Assembly: GCF_000422765.1 (NCBI RefSeq)
Contig: NZ_AUGR01000005.1
Coordinates: 62,001 to 126,000 of the forward strand
DNA from: Neptunomonas japonica DSM 18939
Lineage (GTDB): Bacteria > Pseudomonadota > Gammaproteobacteria > Pseudomonadales > Balneatricaceae
DNA length: 64,000 nucleotides
Direction of reading: 5' to 3'
Shown here in pieces: positions 1 through 9,037 of the stretch. The notes below the pieces were generated by a model that saw only the letters and a list, made by a program, of their open reading frames with translations, was not told where the DNA came from and did no database searches. Every line of letters begins with the position of its first letter. The stretch's first letter is position 1. Position numbers and translations under genes: made by a program.

Positions 1-545
<545 letters not shown>

Positions 546-562
546 GCCGCATGGAGATTAAG

Positions 563-1909
563 ATGACACCCACTACAAACGCGGTAGAAGCTAATTTTGA
601 TGGGCTAGTCGGGCCTACTCATAACTACGCTGGCCTGTCATTTGGTAACGTTGCTTCGCAGAGCCACTCTGCGCAAGCATCAAATCCCAAACAAGCGGCG
701 CTGCAAGGCTTAGCCAAAATGAAGGCCCTGCACGATGCGGGTATGACTCAGGGAGTACTTGCACCGCAAGAGCGTCCTGACCTTAATACGCTACGCCGCC
801 TTGGCTTTACCGGTAGTGATACTAATGTTCTGCAAGCAGCCGGTAAACAAGCACCTAAAATTTTGGCAGCCTGCTGCTCAGCCTCTAGCATGTGGACAGC
901 CAATGCTGCCACCGTATCACCCAGTGCCGACACAGCTGATGGCAAAGTACATTTCACACCCGCAAACCTAACCAATAAATTCCATCGATCAATTGAGCAT
1001 GAAGTAACAGGGCGAATTCTTAAAGCGACTTTCAGTGATGAGCGCTATTTTTCTCACCACCAAGCATTACCAGGTGTTGAGCACTTCGGTGATGAAGGTG
1101 CAGCAAACCACACGCGCTTCTGCCATGAGTATGGCCAAGCCGGTGTAGAGTTCTTCGTGTATGGGCGCTATGCATTTGATAGCAGTAAACCTGCACCAAC
1201 TCGCTACCCTGCCCGCCATACCTACGAGGCATCTGAAGCCGTAGCTCGTTTGCACGGCTTGCAAGATAAAGGGGTAGTTTATGCACAACAAAACCCGGAT
1301 GTGATTGATAAAGGCGTATTTCATAACGACGTTATCGCTGTAGGTAACCGCGACCTCATGTTCTGTCATCAGGAAGCATTTCTGAACCAGCCCGAAGTAC
1401 TTAAACAGCTCACTGCATCAATGAACAACCAGTTCAATATTATCGAAGTCCCGAGCGCACGCGTTTCTGTTGAGGATGCTGTAAAAAGCTATCTATTCAA
1501 CAGCCAGCTACTTTCAATCAATGGAAAAACCGTCATTGTTATTCCTGAAGAATGCCAAAAAACACCCGCTGTTTGGGATTACCTAACAGAGCTGCGTGAT
1601 GGTGATTCCGCTATCAGTGAGTTGAAAGTGTTCGATCTAAAACAGAGCATGAGCAACGGTGGTGGGCCAGCATGCCTGCGTTTACGCGTAGTGCTCAATG
1701 AGCAAGAACAAGCGGCCTGCAACCCAAATACACTGATGAGTGAAGCACTTTATAGCCGCTTAACTCAATGGGTTAATCTACATTATCGCGACCGTATCTC
1801 TGAAGCCGACTTAGCTGACCCTCAGCTATTACTAGAATCCCGCAGTGCATTAGATGCCTTGACTCAAATTCTACACCTAGGCTCGGTGTACCCTTTCCAG
1901 CGAGCATAA
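563..1909 (+). CDS. astB: N-succinylarginine dihydrolase
   Basis: AstB hydrolyses N2-succinylarginine to succinylornithine, two ammonia and CO2, step 2 of the AST arginine catabolic route. The protein resembles E. coli AstB along its whole length: [19 protein letters not shown] at the N-terminus, [40 protein letters not shown], and [14 protein letters not shown] with the nucleophilic cysteine. It ends in [11 protein letters not shown] prefer the ATG at 563 (448 aa, close to the ~447 aa norm) because GGAG at 553-556 sits 6 nt upstream; an in-frame ATG at 551 would add four residues. It follows astD by 17 nt and is the last gene before a strong terminator, so astE is not immediately downstream as it is in the E. 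coli order. Confidence 0.96.
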   Translation: MTPTTNAVEANFDGLVGPTHNYAGLSFGNVASQSHSAQASNPKQAALQGLAKMKALHDAGMTQGVLAPQERPDLNTLRRLGFTGSDTNVLQAAGKQAPKILAACCSASSMWTANAATVSPSADTADGKVHFTPANLTNKFHRSIEHEVTGRILKATFSDERYFSHHQALPGVEHFGDEGAANHTRFCHEYGQAGVEFFVYGRYAFDSSKPAPTRYPARHTYEASEAVARLHGLQDKGVVYAQQNPDVIDKGVFHNDVIAVGNRDLMFCHQEAFLNQPEVLKQLTASMNNQFNIIEVPSARVSVEDAVKSYLFNSQLLSINGKTVIVIPEECQKTPAVWDYLTELRDGDSAISELKVFDLKQSMSNGGGPACLRLRVVLNEQEQAACNPNTLMSEALYSRLTQWVNLHYRDRISEADLADPQLLLESRSALDALTQILHLGSVYPFQRA

Positions 1910-1949
1910 GCTTGCTGGAAGTCTCTTATTAGTTATTGCTCTTCTGTCG

Positions 1950-1973
1950 CCGGGTGAAAGCCCGGTTTTTTTT
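1950..1973 (+). terminator. Rho-independent terminator after astB
   Basis: A CCGGG / CCCGG stem (1950-1954 with 1961-1965) closes a TGAAAG loop and is followed directly by eight T. It lies 40 nt after the astB stop and ends the astDB transcript. Confidence 0.88.
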
Positions 1974-2084
1974 GTTTAAAATCCCTTCATCCTAATAATC
2001 TCTTGCAACCTAGAACCCCGTATCTACCCTTAAATACAGATTCAAATTACCAAGCAACCACAAATGTTGTTAATTCATAGGGTT

Positions 2085-2222
2085 TTAAATCAGCGGTTTA
2101 TCGTCATTGACTTCATGTGGCCGTTCATAATTGTAAAGCCATACAACTTATTGCATAGTCTTGAACGTCCTTCCGAGCCTCGAATAGATGCTTACTAACC
2201 CAGCTATTGAGACCTTCGTTCA
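2085..2222 (-). mobile_element. Decayed IS3-family transposase (OrfB) C-terminal fragment
   Basis: Read on the minus strand the segment gives LNSWVSKHLFEARKDVQDYA, then after a one-base frame change WLYNYERPHEVNDDKPLI and a stop (complement of 2085-2087). This matches the C-terminal layout of IS3-family integrase-type transposases, where a segment such as WLSQ-LF-S-EEVQDYA is followed by W-Y-YN-ERPH. No start, catalytic DDE core or terminal inverted repeats are visible, so it is a relic. Its 3' flank touches the start of a broken LuxR-type gene, suggesting the insertion or its excision helped wreck the locus. The frame break makes the family subgroup uncertain. Confidence 0.55.
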
Positions 2223-2223
2223 T

Positions 2224-3028
2224 ATGGAATGTGAAACCTACAATGGCCTCGTTGAAAACATATATGATGCCTCAATAGAGCCGGAAAAATGACAAAATGT
2301 TGTGATTGATATTGGCATGCATTTGCATCTCCCGTTACCGGCCTTTTTGTCCAAATCAAAAATCAGGAATATGGTGGAGATATATTTGAAGGGCTTGAGC
2401 AAAGTATACTCGCTCAATATGAACGCGAATTTGCGGCTATTAATCCTTGGTTTTTAACACCTGACCTGCTGCGCCCGGCCAAATTATCAGTGGCCGTACC
2501 CTGGAATTACTCAATGGCGATGATAAGTATTTTGTGAATAACGATTATTATCAGTGCTTTTTTAAACCACTGGATTTTCGGCATTCAATGGGCATTAATC
2601 TGATAGATAGTCGAAGTAATCACCTTAACTCTACTTTCATTCGATCTGCTAAAGACGGATATTATAAGAACTCTGAAATTAATATTTTTCAGTCATTATC
2701 GCGATATCTTATGAAAGCTGTTGAGCTAAATTCATACATGGATGGCCTGAAAGAAAGACTATCTACGAACGATTTAATTCTTGATGCTTTAAACTTGGGT
2801 GTCATTGTTTTAGGTCACACTGGCGGTATCGAGCATATGAACATCTATGCCCGAAATCTGATAGACCAAGATAAGGCTTTTCTGTCAAACAAGTGGCCGA
2901 GGTTATGGCTATAACGAAGGAAACGGCGCGGTGGTATTCCAAACAGGTTATGAGTAAGCTTGATGTGAACAAGCCAGTCTAGATTAATCATCAAAATCAT
3001 GCGTGATATATCAGTTATTAATGTGTAA
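2224..3028 (+). pseudogene. Broken LuxR-type regulator, tandem paralogue of the next gene
   Basis: The segment aligns throughout with the intact regulator that follows. It starts ECETYNGLVENIYDA (intact copy ERETYNALVDNIYDA), hits a TGA after about 22 codons, changes frame after LLRP, runs through YYQCFFKPLDFRHSMGINLI (intact FYQGWCKTLDFRHLMGGNLI), and reaches IYARNLI. About 100 codons are then missing, and in another frame it rejoins the HTH sequence QVAEVM-ITKETARWYSKQ. The tail SRLIIKIMRDIS ends at TAA 3026-3028. At least one nonsense change, two frame changes and one internal deletion make it non-functional. The longest open piece is 2534-2914. It is best explained as a tandem duplication followed by decay. 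Confidence 0.85.
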
Positions 3029-3043
3029 GGAGGCTAAGCTCAC

Positions 3044-4165
3044 ATGGAACGTGAAACCTACAATGCCCTCGTTGATAATATATATGACGCAGCACTTAAT
3101 CCTGATTTATGGCGTAGTGCGGTATCTAGCATAAGAACCGCCTTCAATTCTGAAGCGGCAGGCTTTTTCATCGAAACAAAAAACAATCAACTTGTCGAAA
3201 ATCACATTCTGGGTATTGATCCAGATGTAATGGGTATTTATGGCGCACACTATGCAGAAAAAAATCCGTGGTTTACTGTTCCTGGATTAATGAAGCCGGG
3301 TCGCGTTCTTACGGACTACTCACTTGAGGAACTTTACAAGGATAGAAAGGCATTTTCGAGTACTGATTTCTATCAGGGGTGGTGCAAAACATTGGATTTC
3401 AGACATCTCATGGGCGGCAACCTGATCGACATGAATGGTAATATGCTTAATTTCTCTTTCTTTCGATCTCACCATTCAGGGCATTACAGTGATAGAGAGA
3501 TTTTAGAATATAGTAGTTTATGTCGTCACCTAGTGAGGGCGGCAGATGTGAATTTTCGGCTTGATAATTCAAACCTACAGACCGCCTTAACGGAAACTAT
3601 TCTTGATACTTTGAAGATTGCAGTCGTTGCTCTTGGTGTGTCAGGTCGAATGGAATATATGAACGACTACGCGAGAAACCTTATTTATTCAAAAAATGGG
3701 TTGTTTGATCATAGATCAAGATTAAAGGCTGTCTCGGATAGCTGTAACAGAGCGTTGCTGCATTGTATTGATAGCGCTTATGCGCAAGAAAAATCATCGA
3801 CTATAAAAATTAACAGAGAGCGAAAATCGCCCCTCACTATCACGATACTACCTTCGAGTGGTAATAAGGGCTTTTTAGGCGTGACATCCCGCTATGTCAC
3901 TCTTCTTATTACCGACCCAGATGATAGGGAAATTGGGAATGCTGAATACCTTGAACATCGCTGGTCTTTAACGCCTCTAGAAGCCGAGTTCGGCTGTAAT
4001 CTTCTTAAAGGCTTGTCGGTCAACCAAGTGGCCGAAGTTATGGGGCTGACCAAGGAGACGGCGCGGTGGTACTCTAAACAGGTTATGAGTAAGCTCGATG
4101 TGAATAGTCAGTCAGGTCTTATCATTAAGCTCATGCAAGACATATCATTTCTTGGTAAGCCGTAA
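3044..4165 (+). CDS. LuxR-type helix-turn-helix transcriptional regulator
   Basis: A 373-residue cytoplasmic DNA-binding protein. The C-terminal ~60 residues carry a LuxR/GerE-type helix-turn-helix (LTPLEAEFGCNLL, then KGLSVNQVAEVMGLTKETAR and WYSKQVMSKLDV). The N-terminal ~300 residues look like a PAS-like sensory module (an EYMNDYARNLI segment near residue 205 is typical of PAS linkers), with no receiver or autoinducer-binding signature I can name. A strong AAGGAGG ribosome site at 3027-3033 supports the ATG at 3044. A decayed tandem copy lies immediately upstream. Target genes are unknown; the exported-protein operon on the opposite strand converges on it. The HTH call is secure; the signal sensed cannot be read. 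Confidence 0.82.
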   Translation: MERETYNALVDNIYDAALNPDLWRSAVSSIRTAFNSEAAGFFIETKNNQLVENHILGIDPDVMGIYGAHYAEKNPWFTVPGLMKPGRVLTDYSLEELYKDRKAFSSTDFYQGWCKTLDFRHLMGGNLIDMNGNMLNFSFFRSHHSGHYSDREILEYSSLCRHLVRAADVNFRLDNSNLQTALTETILDTLKIAVVALGVSGRMEYMNDYARNLIYSKNGLFDHRSRLKAVSDSCNRALLHCIDSAYAQEKSSTIKINRERKSPLTITILPSSGNKGFLGVTSRYVTLLITDPDDREIGNAEYLEHRWSLTPLEAEFGCNLLKGLSVNQVAEVMGLTKETARWYSKQVMSKLDVNSQSGLIIKLMQDISFLGKP

Positions 4166-4258
4166 TATTCAACCAGAACAGGTGAACGGCAATTCCCCAC
4201 CGATAAAGCCTGAACAGCTTCAAATATTTCAAGAGCGAAGTATCTACATGGAATTAGA

Positions 4259-4285
4259 AAAAGCTCCGTTGACTACGGAGCTTTT
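4259..4285. terminator. Bidirectional terminator hairpin
   Basis: A perfect 11-bp stem AAAAGCTCCGT / ACGGAGCTTTT with a TGACT loop. The A-run and T-run on the two sides let it work for the LuxR gene on the plus strand and for the convergent exported-protein operon on the minus strand. Confidence 0.82.
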
Positions 4286-4324
4286 AGCAAAAGACATATC
4301 TATGGGACTTGTTAGTTTACCTCT

Positions 4325-4939
4325 CTAAAATTCGTATTCGATTTCAATGAGAACCATTTTGAGCTTATCCTTAAAGCTCTCTACAAGTTTTTTATCTCCT
4401 TCTGGAACATTTTGGGCTGATTGTAATAACCCTAACTGCTCGTCCACTTTTGCTCTATCTTCAGGCTTAAGCATTTCCAGCATACCAGGCGGCATCTGGG
4501 CCATAAAATCATCATAGGCAGTACGACTTGCCGTCGAATTTTCTGTGAAGTAAGCCAGCATTATACGGTCGCCAATTTGAGCCCAGTCATTGGCGCTTTT
4601 GAAACGATAAACAGGGTCGCTATTTTCCCCGCTATCGTGGGAATAGTTCGTTACGATGCCCGTAAACCTGTCATAAAATGCTGGGGAATTTTCCTGCATA
4701 ATACGCACGTTTTCAAAAAAAACGGGCATGCTTTTGTTAGCCATTAATGTTCGATCAAATGTATAAAATGTTCGAACTCCGGCCACTTTCATTTCTTCGG
4801 ATAAGTCATGTAGAACGTCACGGGAGCCAATAAAAGCGGCAACTTCACTCCGTTCTAACAACGTTTCTTTGGCAAAAGACACCTCAGGAAAGCTAACAAG
4901 CATGCAGACAAGTAATAATATTTTTTCTACCTTACTCAT
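4325..4939 (-). CDS. Exported protein of unknown function, third gene of operon
   Basis: A 204-residue protein with a clear Sec signal peptide (KILLLVCMLVSFPEVSFA, likely cleavage near residue 23), so probably periplasmic. I do not recognise a family. The mature part is acidic and helical, with a C-terminal segment rich in Asp, Glu and Lys (MLKPEDRAKVDEQLGLLQSA) and no cysteines after the signal. Its ATG overlaps the stop of the upstream 466-residue gene by four bases (ATGA), so the two are translationally coupled. It lacks the repeat shared by the two upstream proteins, but may act with them in the envelope. Confidence 0.68.
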   Translation of the reverse strand: MSKVEKILLLVCMLVSFPEVSFAKETLLERSEVAAFIGSRDVLHDLSEEMKVAGVRTFYTFDRTLMANKSMPVFFENVRIMQENSPAFYDRFTGIVTNYSHDSGENSDPVYRFKSANDWAQIGDRIMLAYFTENSTASRTAYDDFMAQMPPGMLEMLKPEDRAKVDEQLGLLQSAQNVPEGDKKLVESFKDKLKMVLIEIEYEF

Positions 4940-6336
4940 TTGTTGGTCCTTATCGCACGTATACCTAACGAGTAATAAAAAGTTAAGGGGGCCGTTTTAT
5001 GAGATTTTATTGTTACGACATAATGCTTATCCTGACCCTCGGTCTTAACCTCAAAAGTTTCATGTATTTGTGAGGGCTCTCCCCTATATGGTTGCGAGCA
5101 GCCTTGCCGGTGACCTTTCAACGTTCCATTGTAATCGAGAGCGCATAACTCTTTAAAAAGCTTGGCAATTTCAAGACTTCCTTCGCCGTCAGAAGGGCAG
5201 CTATATGATAACGAATCTACGTTTTTCGAGGAAACTACACCCCGATAAGAGAAATCTTGATGAGTAGAGGCGATAGAAAATTTGCAGAGGCCACCCTCTT
5301 TGGTGAGGTTTAAATCTGACCCTACACTTACACCACCATGGGGGTGGATCGCTCCATTAAAACCATTAGCCATGAGTATGGAGCGTGCTTTCTCTATGCC
5401 AGTGAACAGGCTAACTCCTTGAATGTTAAAGTTTTTAACAACTTCCTCAACGTGCTCAACCCCACGATCAATAGGTGAGTATGAAATATCTTCAATGTCT
5501 TCAAACAGGCAGATATAGCCAAAACGCCCCTTAATCATCTTTAAATTTGAAAGCCCAAACCATGTTTCCTTCGCGGAACCAAGATCATGCATTTTTTCAG
5601 TATATTTCTGTACTTCATCGTTTATGGACTGATCGTTATACGCTTCTCCTGGTTGTAGCTTTGGGAACGTTTTGTTGACGTAATAAACGCCATCACATGA
5701 CGCGGCATCAGCAACATTTCTACTGGTATCTCTAAGGTCTATTCTAATAAATACACTATCTTGCTGGTCGTTAATTATCTTAATATCTTTTCGAATCCCA
5801 CTAAGCCTTCCTGTGATATTAGCCGTGCTATTCCTTATTTCTTCATATTCAGTGTCTGCGGTCATCTGAATGCTAGACTTTCCTGGCACCAAGCCTATTT
5901 GGGCAGAATATTTGTATTTTTTGTAGGCTTCTAAGTTCGTAAATTGTTCATATATATTCAGTTTCGCAGAAGCGCCGTCAAGGTTGCACCCCTTCCTAAT
6001 CGACGCATCGTCACTTTTTTTACATAATTCGTCTAAAAACTGAATAACAAAGTTATTATGGCTTTCAACTCGACAATTATATTGAAGCATTCTTTTAGTG
6101 GTGCTTCTGTCAATAAGTACGCTGCAACCTTCTTTATCAAACGTTGCATATTTGGACACTGCATCAAAGGATCTGACCTTATAACCATTACCGGTCAAAA
6201 TTGAGCGTGCCTGCTCCAGGTCCATAGAGAAGTTAACCCCTTGAATACTGACCGTTTTTATCGCTTTTGCAATCTGCTCGTTTGCATAGGTGAGGGGAGT
6301 GAGCGCTAATATTATTAATGTGATAAGAAATTTCAC
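4936..6336 (-). CDS. Exported two-repeat protein of unknown function
   Basis: A 466-residue protein with signal peptide MKFLITLIILALTPLTYA. The mature protein opens with EQIAKAIKTVSIQGVNFSMD then EQARSILTGNGYKV. A second version, FNIQGVSLFTGIEKARSIL then MANGF, begins near residue 300, so the protein is two divergent copies of one module fused. Each module has several cysteines (SVLIDRSTTKRMLQYNCR, LCKKSDD, KGCN; LCALD, GCSQPYRG), suggesting periplasmic disulfides. The 280-residue neighbour has a single copy of the module. The module resembles no domain I can name; a secreted or periplasmic role is inferred from the signal peptide only. Confidence 0.75.
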   Translation of the reverse strand: MKFLITLIILALTPLTYANEQIAKAIKTVSIQGVNFSMDLEQARSILTGNGYKVRSFDAVSKYATFDKEGCSVLIDRSTTKRMLQYNCRVESHNNFVIQFLDELCKKSDDASIRKGCNLDGASAKLNIYEQFTNLEAYKKYKYSAQIGLVPGKSSIQMTADTEYEEIRNSTANITGRLSGIRKDIKIINDQQDSVFIRIDLRDTSRNVADAASCDGVYYVNKTFPKLQPGEAYNDQSINDEVQKYTEKMHDLGSAKETWFGLSNLKMIKGRFGYICLFEDIEDISYSPIDRGVEHVEEVVKNFNIQGVSLFTGIEKARSILMANGFNGAIHPHGGVSVGSDLNLTKEGGLCKFSIASTHQDFSYRGVVSSKNVDSLSYSCPSDGEGSLEIAKLFKELCALDYNGTLKGHRQGCSQPYRGEPSQIHETFEVKTEGQDKHYVVTIKSHKTAPLTFYYSLGIRAIRTNK

Positions 6337-6367
6337 GGAATATCCTTATATATTGATTAGTTGTTTT

Positions 6368-7210
6368 TTATCGCTGCAGAATTTCGATGTCACTAAATAA
6401 GCAGGTGTGTTTGTTTCTGTTTTTAATAATTTCTATGTTGCTCAGACCGACTAAGGTTTTACCCGCTTGTTTTATTTCATGAACCTTTTCTTCTATTTCT
6501 TCTCGACCCATCAGGCCGGCTTGCCGTGAGCCCGGCGTGGTATTAAGGTAATAAGTTTCATGACATTTTAACTTCACCTCATCCGACGCATTCGAATTTC
6601 TGTGAAGCTGAACCAGCATCGATATTAGTGGCTCTTTATGCCCTTCAACTTTGAGCGGCATAAACCGAACTCGATGCAATGAACCTATCACTTTGGCTGT
6701 TCCATCGTCATCTTTAGGTACAGCGAACCCATCTGCTCTAATGCTTATTTTGCTAGAGGCGTAATGATTACGCGACAGATTAAATGCAGCAGAATATCGA
6801 TAGCCCTCATGCTTTTGTTGATGTGTGAACGGTTTTATTGGGACGTTTGTCTCGCATTGTTTTTTTATCCGAGGGTCGCTTGACTCAATGCCGCAGAGCT
6901 TATCAAAAGCGTGTGTAATACCCTCATCATAATCTTGCTGATCACATCGATATGTTAGTATTCTTAAGGCAGGTTGATTAATATAATCAATGTAGCAAGC
7001 GTCTTTTTTTAAAGAGAGGGTGTTAGGGGCATTACTATGGCCTAGAACCGGTTTATAACCGTTTTGTGTCAGTATTGAACGTGCTTTATCTGAATCCGTG
7101 AAAATATTAATTCCTTGAATTTCAATCGTTTTGATAGCCTCGGCTATCTGCTCATTTGCATGAATGAAAGAGGTGATGGTTAGTAATATTAACGTTAGAA
7201 AAAATCTCAT
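6368..7210 (-). CDS. Exported single-repeat protein, paralogue of the downstream gene
   Basis: A 280-residue protein with signal peptide MRFFLTLILLTITSFIHA. The mature start, NEQIAEAIKTIEIQGINIF followed by DSDKARSILTQNGYK, is nearly the same as in the adjacent 466-residue protein, so the two arose by duplication. Conserved cysteine positions recur (KDACYIDY, TYRCDQQD, LCGIESSD, QCETN), as does the ending GLSNIEIIKNRNKHTCLF, which parallels GLSNLKMIKGRFGYICLF in the partner. It is the first gene of a three-gene minus-strand operon, with 31 nt to the next. Function unknown. Confidence 0.75.
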   Translation of the reverse strand: MRFFLTLILLTITSFIHANEQIAEAIKTIEIQGINIFTDSDKARSILTQNGYKPVLGHSNAPNTLSLKKDACYIDYINQPALRILTYRCDQQDYDEGITHAFDKLCGIESSDPRIKKQCETNVPIKPFTHQQKHEGYRYSAAFNLSRNHYASSKISIRADGFAVPKDDDGTAKVIGSLHRVRFMPLKVEGHKEPLISMLVQLHRNSNASDEVKLKCHETYYLNTTPGSRQAGLMGREEIEEKVHEIKQAGKTLVGLSNIEIIKNRNKHTCLFSDIEILQR

Positions 7211-7374
7211 GGAGTATCCTTATATTGCGGAACTTACGAATTGAGCTTAAAGGTTTTTATCGGCTTTAAAGGAATAGATGAATATACCGCTTGGGGGCTG
7301 GTTTAGCTGAATCATCGAAATTTACGATACGTACGGGTTACGTTTAGCAAGGGTGTGAAGTCAACGCGAGGGCG

Positions 7375-7408
7375 ATAATAGTCGAGGCAGGTGAAGCTCG
7401 ACTATTAT
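7375..7408. repeat. 12-bp inverted repeat (hairpin) in intergenic space
   Basis: Arms ATAATAGTCGAG (7375-7386) and CTCGACTATTAT (7397-7408) with a 10-nt loop. It sits in the 300-nt gap between the exported-protein operon and the PEP-CTERM gene, both on the minus strand. No clear T-run follows on either strand, so it is either a weak terminator for the PEP-CTERM gene or an operator. I saw nothing else convincing in 7211-7510. Confidence 0.5.
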
Positions 7409-7510
7409 AGCGCATTGCCATGTATTGCTTTTCCTAGCGCGGTTTTCACCACGCCCATATTCTTATTATTACCGCGAAGCTTATACGCTAATCCGTGAAG
7501 GTGAACGATG

Positions 7511-8422
7511 TCATGAGGGCTGGCCTCTTTTTCGTCGAAAACCAATAAGTAATAAAAATGCTGTACTTACAAGTAATACAGATGATGGTTCAGGGACAAA
7601 ATTTACTTGTGAATTGCTCAAAAATGCGCCTGATCCTGATGTAAAAGATGCACCATTCAAATTAGTGAACTGAAAGGCGCTGGTGTTTAAGAAGTTTGAT
7701 GAGCCTCCACCGATCGTCCCAGTGCGGGTACTGAGTTGGATGCCATACGTCTTGCTAGGGTCGGCAAGAAAGGAAGTTTGTTTGCTAAGATCAAAGTCAA
7801 ATGTTTGCCCGCTGGTATTAACGATCAACTCATCGAAAAACCCCGATGGACTAAAGATATCAATAAAATCTTGTGAGCCTACCGCAAACTCAATGCGTAA
7901 ATCAGCCACAAGTAATGCAAGTGGATTGGCATAGGTTATTGTTCCACCAGAGACTAACCAGGTATTCAGCCCTGTAATATCAAAAATAGAGACTTTGGCT
8001 TGTGCTGTGGATGCTCCTCCTGAGATTCCCGTACCGTCATTAGTAAGAGAGCCGTCAAAATTCAGTCCGAATGTGATGTTGGTAGGCAATCCGCCACTAG
8101 TTGAAAAATTGAGTGTGTCGAACATCTGAATTCGGGAAGCAATATTATTTGTTTCAGCCGATGTTGATGTCGCAACGCTACCGGTTTGTCCGGTAGACAA
8201 ATCACCACGGACACGGATGTCACTGCCAACGTTAGACGGGAGTGCATTGGATACGCTGTTGTTCGTTGTTGTGAATTTAATGAGGGTGTTTTCAGAAGGA
8301 GTTGTTCTGTTTTCAAACTGGCGAACTTCAATCAGTGAGATGTCGTTTATTGGCATTGCCAGAGCGGAATGACTCATACTACCAAAAACCAGTATTGAAA
8401 TAGCGGTTGTTACTTTAGTCAT
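7511..8422 (-). CDS. PEP-CTERM sorting-signal protein
   Basis: A 303-residue secreted protein. A signal peptide (TTAISILVFGSMSHSALA) is followed by a Ser/Thr/Gly/Asn-rich beta-type body and the tripartite C-terminal sorting tag: VPEPSS, hydrophobic VLLVSTAFLLLIGF, basic RRKRGQ. PEP-CTERM proteins are recognised by an exosortase (EpsH/XrtA family) and are usually linked to exopolysaccharide or biofilm matrix. I choose the ATG at 8422 because GAGAG lies just upstream; an upstream ATG at 8437 would add MREFI. It has no operon partner, and no exosortase is in this window. Confidence 0.85.
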   Translation of the reverse strand: MTKVTTAISILVFGSMSHSALAMPINDISLIEVRQFENRTTPSENTLIKFTTTNNSVSNALPSNVGSDIRVRGDLSTGQTGSVATSTSAETNNIASRIQMFDTLNFSTSGGLPTNITFGLNFDGSLTNDGTGISGGASTAQAKVSIFDITGLNTWLVSGGTITYANPLALLVADLRIEFAVGSQDFIDIFSPSGFFDELIVNTSGQTFDFDLSKQTSFLADPSKTYGIQLSTRTGTIGGGSSNFLNTSAFQFTNLNGASFTSGSGAFLSNSQVNFVPEPSSVLLVSTAFLLLIGFRRKRGQPS

Positions 8423-8604
8423 AATGAACTCTCTCATTAAAGTCGTGGTTTTAGTAATGAAGCGTGAAATACAGTTTTAGCGGTATTTGTAACTTCTCTA
8501 GCTTTACAGACAGAAAAATAAAAAGAACTCTAAACGACACAGTACTAAAAGCTTTTCTCCGTTTCCTGCTTTGCTGGAATTGTATTGGTTTCATGCGATT
8601 AAGT

Positions 8605-8624
8605 TACCTCCCATATGGGAGGTA
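8605..8624. promoter_or_regulatory. 20-bp perfect palindrome
   Basis: TACCTCCCATATGGGAGGTA is a perfect 20-bp palindrome, 180 nt upstream of the PEP-CTERM start on the minus strand. A T-run follows from 8633 on the plus strand, so it could be a short-loop terminator, but the exact symmetry also fits a dimeric repressor site. No protein partner can be assigned. Confidence 0.5.
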
Positions 8625-8799
8625 TAAGCAAATTTTTTTATCTTCATGCTCTTTATCACTATTGTCCTATTGAACATAACTTAGCCCAAGTGAACAGAGC
8701 GCTACCAAGAAAAAGGCGCTAGCGGTTCAACGACTATCAATTTGAATCTCAATCAGTTTGAGCCGCCCGACTTTAGATTCACAAAGGAGAATGCCAATC

Positions 8800-9000
8800 T
8801 TCATCTAACTGTACGATTGTGGCGTTCAGTATAGGCATTCTATTGTGGGTTACCGGACTGAATATATTTGATATGTATTTTGTTCTTCAACGCCTATGCT
8901 GAGAACTCGTGGCTAATAAACTCTGGACCATAGTACAGCGAATAACCTATGGCTTACCTAGCTACTCAATCAACTGAATAAAGATCGTATAACCCGTATT
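8800..9000 (-). mobile_element. Decayed IS3-family transposase core fragment
   Basis: On the minus strand, in broken frames, the segment reads RVIRSL, GKP-VIRC, YYGPEFISHEFSA, then KIHIKYIQSGNPQ-NAYTERHNRTVR. IS3-family OrfB proteins carry the same series around the second catalytic Asp and the Glu (DNGPEFIS, QPGKPQQNAYIERFNRTVR). Several stops and frame changes are present, including stops at the SGNPQ-NAY junction and after RTVR. It occupies part of the 600-nt gap 8438-9037; the rest of that gap has no gene I can support. Exact limits are uncertain and no terminal repeats were identified. Confidence 0.65.
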
Positions 9001-9037
9001 GAGGCAATGAAAAGCCTGCGTCTACCGCTAATCCTTT

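Noticed and set aside
1032-1369. Minus-strand open frames inside astB
   Set aside because: They lie wholly within a gene of certain identity and show no domain; shadows of its codon use.
7402-7524. Open minus-strand frame reading HDIVHLHGLAYKLRGN and on to NAL-stop
   Set aside because: Thirty-odd codons without a stop, overlapping the end of the PEP-CTERM gene, with no start or ribosome site. It looks protein-like but is short enough to be chance.
8464-8673. 69-codon plus-strand open frame
   Set aside because: No ribosome site, unnatural composition and it runs through the 20-bp palindrome; divergent space next to IS scars.
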